A stretch of 64,000 nucleotides of DNA from Gigantopelta aegis (Eukaryota > Mollusca > Gastropoda > Neomphalida > Peltospiridae): positions 1 to 64,000 of the forward strand of contig NW_024533072.1 of NCBI RefSeq assembly GCF_016097555.1. The letters are read 5' to 3'. The position numbers and the translations under genes were made by a program. Positions 12,193 to 24,365 of this stretch are shown here, piece after piece. Positions within the stretch are counted from its first letter, which is position 1. Each line of letters opens with the position of its first letter. Under the pieces are notes generated by a model. It did no database searches, was not told the origin of the DNA, and saw nothing but the letters and a program-made list of their open reading frames with translations.

Positions 12193-12890
12193 TTATTATA
12201 TATCATATATTCACTTGTCTGTACCACAGTTATGAACTGTTAGTGAGTATGTACTTTACAGTACATATTTAATATACGGAAGCAGGTTGCTTGCATTCCG
12301 AACAACTTCAAAATAGAAATAATAGTGAACTGTATGTAAATGTAAAAATATAATTAAATGTAATGTTGTACATTCAATTTAATATACTTATATTGTAATT
12401 GTTTTCGGAGTTTTTTCGAACATTTACATAAAGTGCAAAAAAAAAAAAAATAAAAACAAGTTACATTTATATAGTTTATTGTAATTGTTCATTTTCGATG
12501 GGTTGAAAGTATCGAACTACTTCAAATAACCATAGTAAAAATATTACACATATCCTACCTATTATTTTGAGTTTTGTTTTGAATGCATCGAACTGCTTCC
12601 AACTAGTCATTAACTATTTACTGTGAATTACACACATAACTAAAGGGTGTAGTTGCACGTGACCAACTACTATCATGTCTTGTCTCTCTGCTCCTAGTTT
12701 CTACAAAGGTTGTGGAGTGAAATGAACACTAAAGGAGATATTGTTACTCGGTTCATTCAATTTTTTAAAGTGATCATGGTGACCCTGAAATTCCTTACTA
12801 TCTGGTTAATTGGTTAAGTACTTATATTAGTATATATTTGAATTTTGTACAATTTTACATTATGTACTTTTCTATTGGGTATTTTTATAG
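12193..12890. repeat. AT-rich repeat tract
   Basis: No gene is supported. A short N-terminal fragment of the nuclease-like family lies at about 12675-12800, beside a CACGTGACCAACTAC half-hairpin (12650-12670). Confidence 0.4.
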
Positions 12891-12892
12891 TC

Positions 12893-12985
12893 ATGGCAAT
12901 GTCGTCTGCTCCTAGTGAAACTACTCCTAGTTCTAAAAGAAGAAGAGTCCAAAAGGTTGTGGAGCGAAATATTTGACAATGTGAT
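12893..12985 (+). pseudogene. N-terminal fragment of nuclease-like family, copy 3
   Basis: It reads MAMSSAPSETTPSSKRRRVQ and then lines up with the KxWSEIFDN segment of copies 1 and 2. SSKRRRVQK looks like a basic nuclear-localisation cluster (inference), which the other copies lack or have lost. The frame ends soon after 12985. Confidence 0.4.
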
Positions 12986-14240
12986 ATCAAGCCAATGTTA
13001 TCTCAAGCACTAAATAAAGAATTTATTAATAAATTGTATAAATTGTTGGAATTTATGGTGGGGGGGTGGAATCCCTGTTTCAAATGTGCAAACTACTACG
13101 AACAGTTCGATGTTACTCACTACTTGTTTTTTTATATTATGTACTTATATTATATTACTTATATTATTATATATTATATACTTATATTATATTATATTAT
13201 ATTATATATTCCTTTGTGATTATTTTTTAAACAATGTAGTGCAATGACCATGATACTTAAATGTATTGGCTTGTGTTCATGGATAGATATGATCATCAGT
13301 TTGTTCTTATTTTATTACATAACATATATCTCCTAACTAGCTATTATGTTGTAAGGTCATGTTCAGATCAACAGAGTAAATACTGACAATGAGGGCTTTT
13401 GGAATGCAAAGAAAAACAGTTGTCCTTTTGTGTTAAATGAGTCATCAGTCCAGTCAAGACCACCCTGCATATTAGTTGTTGTTCAATTTGTTCATGCAAA
13501 CTTTTAATGAAGTCTCCAAGAGAGGTGGTAAGCATGTGACCCAGCTAGTCACATGCGGGCGCACCTTAATGCATGGTGGTTTTCGACTGGATGACTCATT
13601 TTAACAAAGTACAATAATGACCATTACCGTGTAAATACAAACCATTACATAGGATGCACATTGTTTAAATTATTTATACTTGCTAACACTCTGAACATGA
13701 CGATAACTATAATTAAATGCACGCTAGATGTGATTTTGAACTGGTGTCGAAAGTGTCGACTTCAAACACAGAAACCAATTAACAGAAGTATGTACCAACG
13801 AACCGAGTAATGAAAGTATGTTACAAGTTCATTTCAAAACCATAAAAGTCCTTGAAAGTGCTTTATAAAAATTTTTGAGGAAGTATTGTAGCTGATCCAG
13901 AAGGAAGGCCTTGTAAGAAACCAATGTGTTTAAAAAAAAATTATAACTGCTAATATAACTATACAATACGGACAGAAAAAGTTTTATAGAGTGGTTTCCT
14001 GCGAGTTTAACTTTAACAGTAGCTGGACTCAAGCCATACTAAGATCTTCATGTGGTGAGTACATTGGTAATTCCCTAAACCTAAACCTTAAACCCCTAAA
14101 ACCTACACCCATTTGAACCTGTCTACCAGTGAGGTCAGTGGACACTGAAAACTGTAAGCAATGACCCGTAAAAGTCTCCCAATACACTGAAGTCTTCACA
14201 TTGTATAACAGAAGAGAGTCTATTAGATGCCCTTTTAACG
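12986..14240. repeat. Non-coding, low-complexity and rearranged sequence
   Basis: No gene is seen. It holds a TATTA-type low-complexity run (13137-13212), the segment inverted relative to 4.1 kb (13500-13560), and a short CCTAAACC telomere-like block (14075-14108). Confidence 0.45.
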
Positions 14241-17200
14241 AGTAACGTGGACCTTATCATGGCTTGACTTCATCTCATCAACGGCATTCGTCTGGGATTG
14301 GTACCTGTTCAACTGGGTTACCATCTTCAAGGATCAATTATTTCAGGTACATTCCACATAAGGGATTAGATATTTAAAATCATATGTTTGGCTTCCTCTG
14401 GATGGTATATCTGGCTGGTTTGCTAACCCCAGGACAGTTGACCCAGCCCTCCAATCATAAGTAAGCTTCTGATCTCTCCCAGTCTATTTTGGACGCACTG
14501 TTTCCATTTCTTGGTGAGACCCTTATCCAAATAAAGACCTGTCTTTAGAGATCTAGAAAGCATAGGTTGTTGGCGGGACATCTCTGTTGCAGAGTCACTG
14601 ATAATGTTCCGTAACCAAGTCTAGACAACAATAGTTGCTGAAAGCCAACTCCACCCTCTGAAATAGTTTCTTGTGGTGGTGGGGACGACTCTCGTCTTTG
14701 ACTCAAAATTCTCATGCCAAGCTTTTGTTTTTTTTATTTTTCCCCCCCCCCCCCCCCCCCAACCGTTTACAAAAATCAAACTCTCCATTTGTCCTCTACA
14801 TATCAGTACACAACAGTGTACATACACATTTTGTTTTTTTTTTTGGGTTTTTTTGGCCCCTGATATGTATCTGGAGGAGCATCACAGTACCCATGCAGCT
14901 TTGCAAACCTGCTTTATTGTGTAACTACCAATTCTCCTCAGTATAGTACTAGAACTGAACACAGGTTCATGCTAATTCTTGCAAACCTGTTACGAGTACA
15001 CTCCAGTCCCTCTAGTAAGTTCTGCTGCAAGAGGTTCATCCTATTCTAGTTTTGCCTCACACATGCCTTTAATAATAACTTAAATTGAACATTAACAGAG
15101 ATTACGAACCCCAAGAGTCATAGAAACTTGGCATAGACGTCCAACTATGTTTTCTCTTTGTGGGTTCCAACGTGCTCCATACTATGTGCCAATGTCTGGT
15201 AGATCGAAGACCAGTTTGGTCATGTATGAAGTTCCAACAAACTCTGCACAGATCTTTTCGTGTCTCCTCTCCATGAGGATCACTCTTGCCTCCAAGGACA
15301 GATTTACGTAAAATTTATAAGCACTTGGGGGTATCAACATTGAATACATCCCAAATCGAGTACCTCCTTCTTCAATGTCAATCTGTTCCATCAGACTTCT
15401 AGAGATGGAACAAATGTTACGCATATTCAACCACCTCCTTCGGCCAATCTTAATTTAAACACGCGTTACAATTTGAAGGCAGCTGCAATCACGATCTTCA
15501 CCGTAGGCAAATTCATCGACATAGATGAGTTGTTAGACTGATTGACAAAACTTGGAGCCTCATGCATATACGCTCCGATAATCTTTCAACTGTTGCGTTG
15601 AGCAAGAATTGACTAGAAGATACTCCCAAATGCTACTTGGGTAAAGCGGCAGCACCACAACATTTGGCTATGCTTAATGACATCACTACCATCAGAATAC
15701 TCAATGCCTCGTTGATCTCTCTTCGCCATCGATATCATCAGAAATGCCTTCTCGATATCACAGCAAGTGCCCACCTTACTGAAGATCGAAACTCATCAAA
15801 AATGTCCATGCATGTTTTGTTGGGTCCAAATGGTTCGGACCGTATGCATCCAAATCGGTAGAGGAGAGACAGCTTTGGTCTTGCTGATGCTCGTAGACAA
15901 TGCGAAGCGCTTGGTCGGTCTGCTTCTCCCCGTTGTATACCAGCATGATGTTGGAGATAGTGAACTTTACCAACATCTCATATTCCTGGTTTTGTCAACA
16001 ACTTCTATATTCCTTGGGTCAATTGATCCTGTATGACAGCATTGTATGCTTAGGAGGGTTTTGTGGTCATGTTTTGAGTCACTTGAGAAGGCTAGTCATC
16101 GTCGTGTCTCAGGCATGTTATCTGCTTGTAACAGGAAGGCTGTGACTCCTTCCATGAAGGCAAACTTCAATACCTATACTAATTAATATAGACTGTTTAT
16201 TGAACTCACTGTACAACGGAAGAGTCACTGTTACACAGACGCATTATGATTCCAGATCTTCAGAATGTCTTCAAACCTGCATCTAAGTCCTGATTCTCGG
16301 CATTGGCATAGTACTGTGAATCAAACGCTCAAAATATTAGTTGACACGATGTTGACAATAGTATCTTCTTGATGCTTAGTTTTCTTCTGCTAGACAGATA
16401 ACACCCATCTAGCAAACTTACTTCGAATAGCTGTTGACCAGACTCGCCCTCTAATATGAATCCTGCCTGTGACAAGGTCCTCCAATAGATGTTGCAGACC
16501 GATAAGAATAGCAACCTCCAAGTTGGCACTGTCACAGTAGGAGTCTGGTCCTAGCCTAAACCATAAAGGTGTTCATATTGTTATCTTTCCTTCCTCTCTA
16601 CAACCAGCTGTGGGCTTGATTGAACAATGACCACAAATTAGTTACCACAACCAATTATTGGGGTGATCTCTAAGCCTGCGCCACACTTGGGTAGTGCACC
16701 TCTAGAATTTCTCACATCATATGCTTGTCTTCTGCCATCCTCAGTGGCACCAAATGTCTTAATTGAAAAGTTTCTCTACACTCACATTCTTAACGTAATC
16801 CTAGACCGCCCCTTACTTTGTTACAAGGCTTACATATGACCTTTGGCTAGCCATTATCTAATATAGCGCCTCACCTTCATAGTTTTATGTGGTTCCTGAG
16901 GATTGTAGACTAATGTCCTTGGCTTGTGTGAAGTAACACTGGTGTCCTAGATGTTATTACAGGCATTGATACGGTAATGATTTGTTGTGGGAGGAAAGGT
17001 GTAATCTTGGTGAGTGTAGTGCTCGAAGTGGTGATCCTCGTTGAAGTGATGGTCCTTATGGGTACATATACCCATTAGGTGTCTTCCATTGCAATCGCAA
17101 TACCGACCCACCCTTCATGCCTGAACGACAATCTCTGCTAATATGGTGCCGTTTCAGGGCAAACAAAACATCCCCTGCCTTCTTAAGGATCGTGCTTTCA

Positions 17201-18621
17201 CTGGTCTCCCACATTTGTTACTGTCCTTACAAGTATTGGTATGAATGAGACTGGGCTACAATATAAACAGTTGGTCCTGATTCTCTAGTAAGCAGTACTG
17301 CCACAGTGGGGGATCTCTGCTCTGTCTCTTTGGCAATACGTTTGGGGTCTGTCGCTGCTCTTTCTCTGGCATCTATCTCTCCTGTTCCATGGACCGTCAT
17401 CGCAAGTGTGTTGAGGTCCCATTCATCATTTTTAACATGTCTTACTGATGATCAAACGAAATTCTGAGGGAAGTTGGGTGGGCCAACAATTAGACAGGAA
17501 GACAACAAACTGCCATATGTCCTGCTGGCGGAATTTCCTAGGGACTGTTAGTCTCTCCCTCAGCTGAGATTCTACCAGGTCAAATAAAATGTCTCAGTCC
17601 TTTCAAATTGCTGCGCGATGAAACAGCATCGAGATTGGAGAAAAATATCCATATTGTTTGCTAATAATTTGCTGCTTATTCCCAAACCTTCTCTGAGGTG
17701 TCTACTTGCTTCGTCATAATTCGCAGACATCAGAGTTCAGACCCTGAGATTTGTTCGCAGCAGAATGACGCTCGGAGGACAGAGTTCAAATAATTAAAAA
17801 ACTTACTTTCGACGTTCGAGAGTTCATTATTGCTGTGAATAGCTGAATCAAACAAGTTCCGAAAGGTAAATTCAAATTGGTTGACATCCCCATTGAATTT
17901 CTTCAAGTCTATCATTGGTAACTTAACCTTGGGTCCAGGTGATTGTGAGAGGTTGCGCTCATCTCTGTCTGTCTCAAGAAAGGGTCTATTCTTGTGGTGG
18001 GAGTGGAGTTCCTTCTTCCAACCGCGAGACCACTAAGTGATATTACGGTCACGTAAGATTCGGGTCCGAGAGTCAGCTTGTCTATGTTGATTATGGCCGA
18101 GGGAATCTGTCGCCTGAAGGAGTCCGCCTTGCTCGATTTCGTCTTCTAATTGTCTCGCCAAAATCGCATTCAAAATGTCTTCGTCAAGTTTCTTAAGGAC
18201 TATCCAATTTCTTTGGAGAGAGTTAGGTGTTGTTTGACCCAATTTCGAGGAGTTAGGCTTCACCTGTCTAGTAGCGGGCCTCATATACCTGTGAGATGGT
18301 TTTTGTGACTGATCCCCGGGGACCAGCATGTATCCTCTTTCTTTCGACTAACCGCTTCTGTTTCAGCCATTGTGAATAACAGACTCTAACTTCTCAAGTA
18401 TCCGTTTCGGCTGGACCATGTAATAGAGTTCAACACAAATTAGTTAGAGTTGTTCAGATTAGAAGAACCCTTTTTTTCTTTGAGAGGATTCACACATCAA
18501 CAAATAGATATTCACAAAAGGAATTTTTGGCCAACGTGGTCTCTCTCAAGATCACGTGAATATATATATATTGATTACATGAATAATAATCAGTCACAAT
18601 TGAATATTATAATCTCTTACA
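14240..18621 (-). mobile_element. BEL/Pao LTR retrotransposon fossil
   Basis: Read from 18621 downward: a candidate 5' LTR (18419-18621, TGTAAGAG...TTACA), then a TGG primer-binding site (about 18405-18418). Gag follows, with LKKLDEDILNAIL (about 18180-18230) and KKFNGD...FDSAIHSNNELSNV (about 17815-17905), and a Cys/His knuckle region near 17100-17200. Reverse transcriptase has ALRIVYE and a downstream YVDEFAYGE box (about 15480-16000), and an RNase H side has VQNRLGEIRSL and PDIPSRGS (about 14390-14520). The order and motifs are those of BEL/Pao elements. It is broken, with well over ten breaks, so not recent. It sits inside the first unit of the 18.6-35 kb tandem array. A C run lies at 14743-14760. 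Confidence 0.7.
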
Positions 18622-18949
18622 ATAATTTCTATTCAGTGTACAAGGTATATAAGTTAAAGTTATGACAACAGGTCATTCTGAATGATGGTTACTCAAAGTC
18701 TAGGCTAATTTAATCCCGTGAGTGGAATGCAGGTGTGCTCCAAAAGTATATTTAGTCTAATAACTTTATTGACCTTGTAGAATAACATTATTGTGGTTGT
18801 CATATATAGCATTCATCGCTCATAATATTTATTTATTAGTGGTGTGGCGCTATAATCTTGCAGTGCGCCTAATTGGATATAGGTTGACTCATTTTATTCT
18901 ATATGTGTGATAACTATATATAGATGTACTAGCTGTAGTTTGGAGATAG

Positions 18950-19660
18950 AAGCAGATATGGAACTAGTATGGTGGTGTTCAAAACATCGCAGCCAAGCTT
19001 CAATGGAATGGGTCACAGTATTAATAAATACTCTAAGAGACCAAAATTACCTTTCCTATTGGATGTTGTAAACACTACATGTAATCAACTCATAGTGACT
19101 GATGTTCAATATAGTAATGACGGTTTATCAGATGTTGTTAATGTATTCTTGAATACAAAGTAAGATTGGACAGTTTTTACATCTAAAGCTGTAGTTTATA
19201 GTGGAGATGGATGGAATGTTTTTCGAAGCTCAGGTCAAGTAGGCAATCCAGTTCAAAATTCGTAAAGGAGCTTATAAAACTTCAAATAGAGCTGTCTAAG
19301 TCTTCAGATGAATATGGTATAGAGATAGATAAAGTATCTCTTCAATTTTACTGTTTTTCTGTCAATGTCAATAATCAATGTCCTGAGTCAGCTATAAAAG
19401 TAGATGGGAGGATCAATTACTGGCAGTACAGCTACTACTGATACAGCAACTACTGGTAGCACACCTACTACTGGTGGCACAGAGAGTGATAAACCTGACA
19501 CAGAAGGCCTTACTTTAACAGATAGATTTTCAATAGCAGGCAACTATTGGAGGTTTGTGGGTGTTTGCTGTAGCAATTGCTGGTGTTTTGTTACGGTATG
19601 GTTTGGTACTTAAAATGCTATATCAAGAAACGAAGACAGTTAATAAAACATGTGTGATTA
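18950..19660 (+). CDS. YSNDG-domain membrane protein, array copy 1
   Basis: The product is a small cell-surface protein of unknown function. The frame gives NTTCNQLIVTDVQYSNDG (19070-19125), DGWNVFRSSGQVGNPVQ (19205-19258), SSDEYGIEIDKVSLQF (19295-19345), and a Thr/Ser-rich stalk TATTDTATTGSTPTTGGTE (19425-19480). After the stalk come PDTEGLTLTDRF and a C-terminal hydrophobic segment with VAVAIAGVL before a short tail. The domain has the layout of a CBM6/35-like beta-sandwich (AE at the start, YSN in the middle, an EID strand at the end); this is inference. Several small indels break the frame. No clear signal peptide exon was found. The tail looks fused to that of the second lobe seen in units 2 and 3. 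Confidence 0.5.
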
Positions 19661-19734
19661 ATTATAATATCATACCCAAAAAACATGTGGCATATTGTTC
19701 AACATTATTATTTTGTTCTGTGGTTTGTGAGGTT

Positions 19735-19815
19735 AGAATAAATAATTCAATTATATCTTCACATTATATATTTTCAAAAGCATATTAAAAAAACAATTTT
19801 TTGCCATTTGAGAGA
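19735..19815 (-). pseudogene. Decayed ADAL last-exon copy, unit 1
   Basis: On the minus strand this matches the last ADAL exon around 35066-35125 (QMARESFQYAFE in the intact gene) but is mutated and has stops. The same remnant lies at 23975-24035 and 29890-29950, showing that the duplicated unit included the 3' end of ADAL. Confidence 0.6.
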
Positions 19816-19849
19816 GATATTGTTAGTTAGATGGAGCAATTAGTTAGAT

Positions 19850-20820
19850 GGAGGCAATTACTTTTCCAATGTTATTTGGTCAATTTCAACTCCATAATAG
19901 TCTGTGTAAGTACTACAATTTTAATTACGTGAGTTCCATTGGATACTGAAGTCATTTTAACAATAGGTCCAGTTCTTAAAAAAGACATTCCACAGAGTAC
20001 CCCAACGTCTGATTTTGATCTTGTTTGAAACTGTCCAAGAAAAGTTCATTCACAAGAAACGACACACGATCTGAATTACCATCATTGCTGTGACCATTGT
20101 TTTTGATGTGCAACAAAACAGGATTTTCTGTTAATGCTAAATAAGTTTGATTGTTTCTCCACTATGTAGCCATACTGTACTGTCATTTGAATGCAGGCAC
20201 TTCGAAACCTAGAGTACCAGTAAATATTCCATTTTCAGCTCCAAACTAAATGGTATCATAGTAGGATTAAGCAGAGGTTTGGTGTTGAGGTAGGTGTAGG
20301 GTTTGGTGTTGAGGTAGGTGTAGGGTGTGGTGGTTGGGTAGGTGTAACACAATTGTACAGTGCATTTCTAATGTTATTTGTCAATTTCAACTCCATAGTA
20401 GTCTGTGTAATCAGCTACAATATTATTGTATGAGTTCGCAATAGATAATGCTATTATTACCAATAGGTCCAGTACTTAAAAATACGTTCCACAGGTGACC
20501 CAATTAGATTTTGATCTTGTTCGAAATTGTCAAGAAAAAACTCCATTCACTTGATTGACACACGATCTGAATTGCCATCATTACTGTAGACTGCGTTCGT
20601 TATTCATTTCATTGAACAAGGTCTCTTCCGTTGTTAAACTAAGTACGATCGTTTCTCCACTATGTAACATCCACTGTTCTGGTCATTTGATGCAGCACTT
20701 CGGAACATACGAGTACCCGAGGTTGTTCCATATTCTGCTTTTTATCTATTGTCAGTGCACTACAGTTGCAGTGCAGTTGTAGAAATGTCACAAACGACTA
20801 TGAGAGGACAGCTTAAACAT
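19850..20820 (-). CDS. Secreted/surface YSNDG-domain protein, unit 1 (shortened)
   Basis: The minus-strand start (20818-20820) gives MFKLS, then a hydrophobic run like that of the other copies (LSIVVVTFLHLH in unit 3) and a CNCSALT-like cleavage area. Domain 1 (about 20360-20740) has LFNEMNNE, WNVF and a DYYGVEID end. It is followed by a Pro/Thr linker (PTPTSTPN repeats, 20275-20345) and domain 2 (about 19860-20230), which has FRSA and TVWLHS-like residues. The part for domain 3 and the membrane anchor present in units 2 and 3 is lost here. The domains are related to the plus-strand protein of the same array. Several small indels break the frame. Confidence 0.5.
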
Positions 20821-21117
20821 TGTCAAATGCGAGTGGGTCTTGCGACGCGGTTACACGGATTATATAAACGACTAGAAGGCCACACCCATAATCAATATCC
20901 CAACTTCGAATGCTCAACTGGATTTTAGTACGACTTAGACATACTTTTGTCTACAACTACCAAATTATCTAATTGAATATAATACGATAAAACAATTAAC
21001 CTGATATTAGAATAGAAGAAAGAAGTTTTTAAATATTACTCTAATATATCTGAGCAGATTGTGATTAGAAAAAACATAGCTCATTAATAAACTAGTTTTA
21101 ATGCCAGGTAAATACAC

Positions 21118-21215
21118 TAAATATATATATATATATAATGTATGTATGTATGTGTATGTATGTATGTATGCAATGTACATATGTAGGTGTGTATGTGTGT
21201 GTCAGTGTGTGTAAT
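21118..21215. repeat. (AT)n/(GTAT)n microsatellite
   Basis: Runs of TA followed by TATG and GTGT repeats. The counterparts in units 2 and 3 are at 26880-26985 and 32672-32775. Confidence 0.8.
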
Positions 21216-21819
21216 ATATAAATATGACTTTCTATATTTAATCAATATATCCATTGTTAAATGCACACATGGTAACTCTTACATTGTGTTCATATAAGCC
21301 TATGATATATGATATATATTATAAACAATTAGGTTTACTCAATATGAATTATACATATACATTGAGGTTAAAAAATAGAATTCTATTTAAGAGTACAAAG
21401 TACAGAGTTAGGATTATGGAAACAGGTTATAACTGAATAATGTTTAGTCTATATTTCCTGTATAGAGTGTAAATATAGTTAACTCTGTTAACTTTGTAGG
21501 ATACATGTTATTTATTGATTACAATCTGTTTCAAAAAGTCATATAGTTGTTTTAGGTGGTTTGTCATCAAAATTGCTATGTAGAATATGTAATATATATG
21601 TTATTGAATTTCTTATCATGGTTCAACAATTGAACCTTGAATAGAAATTCCATAGTAAGCAAGGTAGATGATAATTCATTTTCCTATGTTAGTGAACCTT
21701 ATTCCATTCTTTTCATAGTATAGAGTTGATGGATAACAAAAACCCAAAAAACTAGCTCATGAATGGTCCCGATTAAACCGTTTATATTAAAAACACTATG
21801 TAAACATTGTGATACTCCC

Positions 21820-21915
21820 TCACCTTCCAATTGGCTAAAAGCGTTCGTACGCTTCTAGACCCTTCTCCTCCGATCAGCTTATCTAAAAGGAGGAGGGGCT
21901 AGCTCACTAGACTAC
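21820..21915. promoter_or_regulatory. Conserved CCAAT plus hairpin block, unit 1
   Basis: CCAATTGGC is followed by AAGCGTTCGTACGCTT and an inverted repeat CTTCTCCTCC...GGAGGAGGGG, then GCTAGCTCAC. The block is kept better than its surroundings in three units (27665-27755, 33450-33540) and lies between divergent YSNDG genes. A shared promoter is inferred. Confidence 0.4.
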
Positions 21916-22549
21916 ATTCTTATAATCTATTTATTCATCTAGTGACTGTGGTTTACAAGCAGCTGCTATAACAAATAGTAGTACAGTCAAAAGTATCAAA
22001 TTATATAATTAATTAATTATAATTAATCATACCATTTTATAATATCATAGAAATTTTATATTATTTCATAGGATACTTGTTCAATATTATATTTTTATTT
22101 TGGTTGTGAGTTTATATTTTTATCAAAGTGGTAATCAACTACCAAACTTTTACTCTGAATACCTTCCATTGCTGTTAAAAATATAATTTCTATTCAAGTG
22201 TACAAGGTATATAGTAAGGTTATGACAAAAGGTCATTTCTGAATGATATTTTCTCAGAAAGACCAGTAGCATCCTACGTCAAACGGAGGAGGGAGGGAGT
22301 AGTTAGTCCCGTGAGTGGAGTACAGGGGTACAATTCCCAAAAGTATGTCAGTGTAATAACTGTCTTGACTTTATAGGACATATGTTAATCTAGTAGTCGC
22401 CACTCTGGCCTTCAGTGCTTTTATAACTTATTTATTTGTAGTGGTGAACAACTACATCTTGCAGTGTGCCTAATGGATTATGAGGTTGACTGTCTTATTC
22501 TATATGTGATAAACTATATGGATGTACTAGCGTAGGTTGGAGATTAGAG

Positions 22550-23250
22550 CAGAACATGGAACTAGTACTGGTGGTGTTGAAAAATATCGCAGCCAAGCTT
22601 CAGGTGGAGTCACAGTATTAATAAATACTCTAAGAGACAAATATACCTTCTCAGTGGAAGTTATAAAACATACATGTATCAATCATTTACAGTGACTGAT
22701 GTTCAATATAGTAATGATGGTTATCAGATGTTGTTAATATATTTTTAAATACAAGTAAGATTGGACAGTTTACATCTATAAGCTGTTAGTTAAATAGTGG
22801 AGAAGGGATGGAATGTTTTTCAAAAGCTCAGGTCAAGTAGGCAATCAGTTCCACTTCATAAAGGAGTTATAAAGCTACAAATACAACTGTCTGAGTCTTC
22901 AGATGAATTTGGTATAGAGATAGATAAAGTATCTCTTCAATTTACTGTTCTTCTGTCAATGTCAATAATTCAAGTCCTGAGTCAGTTATAAATGTAGATG
23001 GAGGATCAATTACTGGCAGTACAGATTACTACTGATACAGCAACTACTGGGTAGCACACCTACTACTGGTGGCAAGACGGTGATAAACCTGATACAGAAG
23101 GCCTTACTTTAACAGAGATATTTGCAAATAGCAGGGAACTATGGGAGTTTAGTGGGTTGTTGCTGTAGCAATTGCTGGTGTTATTACCACTTGTACTTAA
23201 AATGCTTATAGGAAAAAAGTAAAAGAAAGTGATTCAACAAAGATCTTGTT
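22550..23250 (+). CDS. YSNDG-domain membrane protein, unit 2
   Basis: This full-length counterpart of the 18.95-kb gene reads AEHGTSTGGVEKYRSQASGG at 22551-22610, then VTDVQYSNDG (near 22690-22720), GWNVF (near 22810), LQIQLSESSDEFGIEIDKVS (22880-22940), the TTDTATTG stalk (23025-23060), PDTEGLTLT (near 23085), and a C-terminal VAVAIAGV membrane segment with a basic KCYRKK-like tail. It is a probable single-pass surface protein with an outward domain on a Thr-rich, possibly O-glycosylated stalk (inference). Several one-base indels disturb the frame. The YSNDG domain occurs once, against two to three times in the opposite-strand protein. Confidence 0.5.
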
Positions 23251-23569
23251 TTGATCCACAGTATTTACTTGTGGCTATATTTTTTGTTAGACTTAAAGAA
23301 TTAAACTGAATACCATAAAATTTATATCTCAACTTTTTGAAGAATTTAAATTTTATCAAAATTAGTAATAATAATATATTATATGTAAATTGTACTGAGA
23401 TAATTTTCTCAGATTCTTATAGTCAAAGCTTACAATAACTGCCATACCTTTATTTAATATAGACATACGTTTTTAAGTGTCATTCTAAGTATCTTGTTAA
23501 ATAAAATTCGTACAATTGCATGTGATTAACTGTATGAAACAATGCATTTAAACTTTGACTTATAAACTT

Positions 23570-24365
23570 TAGTTTTCGAAGGTCGAGTTAAATAGGTCTC
23601 CAGTTCAAGTACTTCAAGGAACCAATCAACTACAATTATGGCTAAAATTTACAGATGAATATGGTGTTCAGTTAGATAAGATATCTCTACAATTTAATAC
23701 ATATCTCTATGAATGAGATATCTTAAGTCTACTAAAAATTGTGTCTACAAAATTTAGTAATTTCAATGCATTTTGATTTAACTTGTGTGCTTGTAACAGC
23801 CTGCTGGTGTTATTACCGGTTGGTACTTCAAATGCTATAGAAACAAAGACAGTAGTAAACATGTGATTTATTTATAATGTCATACCCAAACATTTGTGGC
23901 ATATTTGGTTAACATTAATATTTTGTTCTGTGGTTTGTGAGTTTTATATTTTAAAAATTAGAATAATAATTCAATTATATCATCACATTATATATTTTCA
24001 AAGGCATATTAAAACAATTTTTTGCCATTTGAGAGAGACATTTGTTAGATGTAGATGGAGTGGAACATGGAACTAGTACTGGAATATTGGCCAATTGGAA
24101 GTCAAAAAACATCACAGCCAAGATGTTCAAATGGGCCACAGTGATAATGAATACTCAAAGAGACAATATTACATTCCAATTGGAAGTTATGAGCACTACA
24201 TGTAATAGGAAAACAACTCTCAGTAACTGATGTTTCAACATTGGAGAAATATTGAGTAATGATGGTTTATTCAGATGTTGTTGTGTCTTTTGAATACAAG
24301 TAAGATGGACTAGTTTACATCTAAACCTGTAGTTAATAGTGGAGATGGATGGAATATAAAGCTCA
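23570..24365 (+). pseudogene. Partial YSNDG gene pieces and ADAL remnant, unit 2
   Basis: The 3' half of a further gene copy lies at 23570-23880: SSQIGNPVQV-like text, FTDEYGVQLDKISLQF, and a GWYFKCYRNKDSSKHV-like tail without a stalk. An ADAL last-exon remnant follows (minus strand, 23975-24035). A 5' half of another copy is at 24050-24365 (EHGTSTG, NTQRDNITFQLEVMSTTC, NSGDGWN). Neither half makes a whole domain gene. Confidence 0.55.

Larger units (their letters stand above)
20821..22180. other. Intergenic part of unit 1
   Basis: No gene is supported. It holds an AT/GTAT microsatellite (21118-21215), AT-rich sequence, and the conserved block at 21820-21915 described separately. It lies between divergently read YSNDG genes. 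Confidence 0.5.

Noticed and set aside
14671-14946. Open frames with poly-Pro/poly-Phe
   Set aside because: They arise from C and T homopolymers inside the BEL/Pao fossil region.
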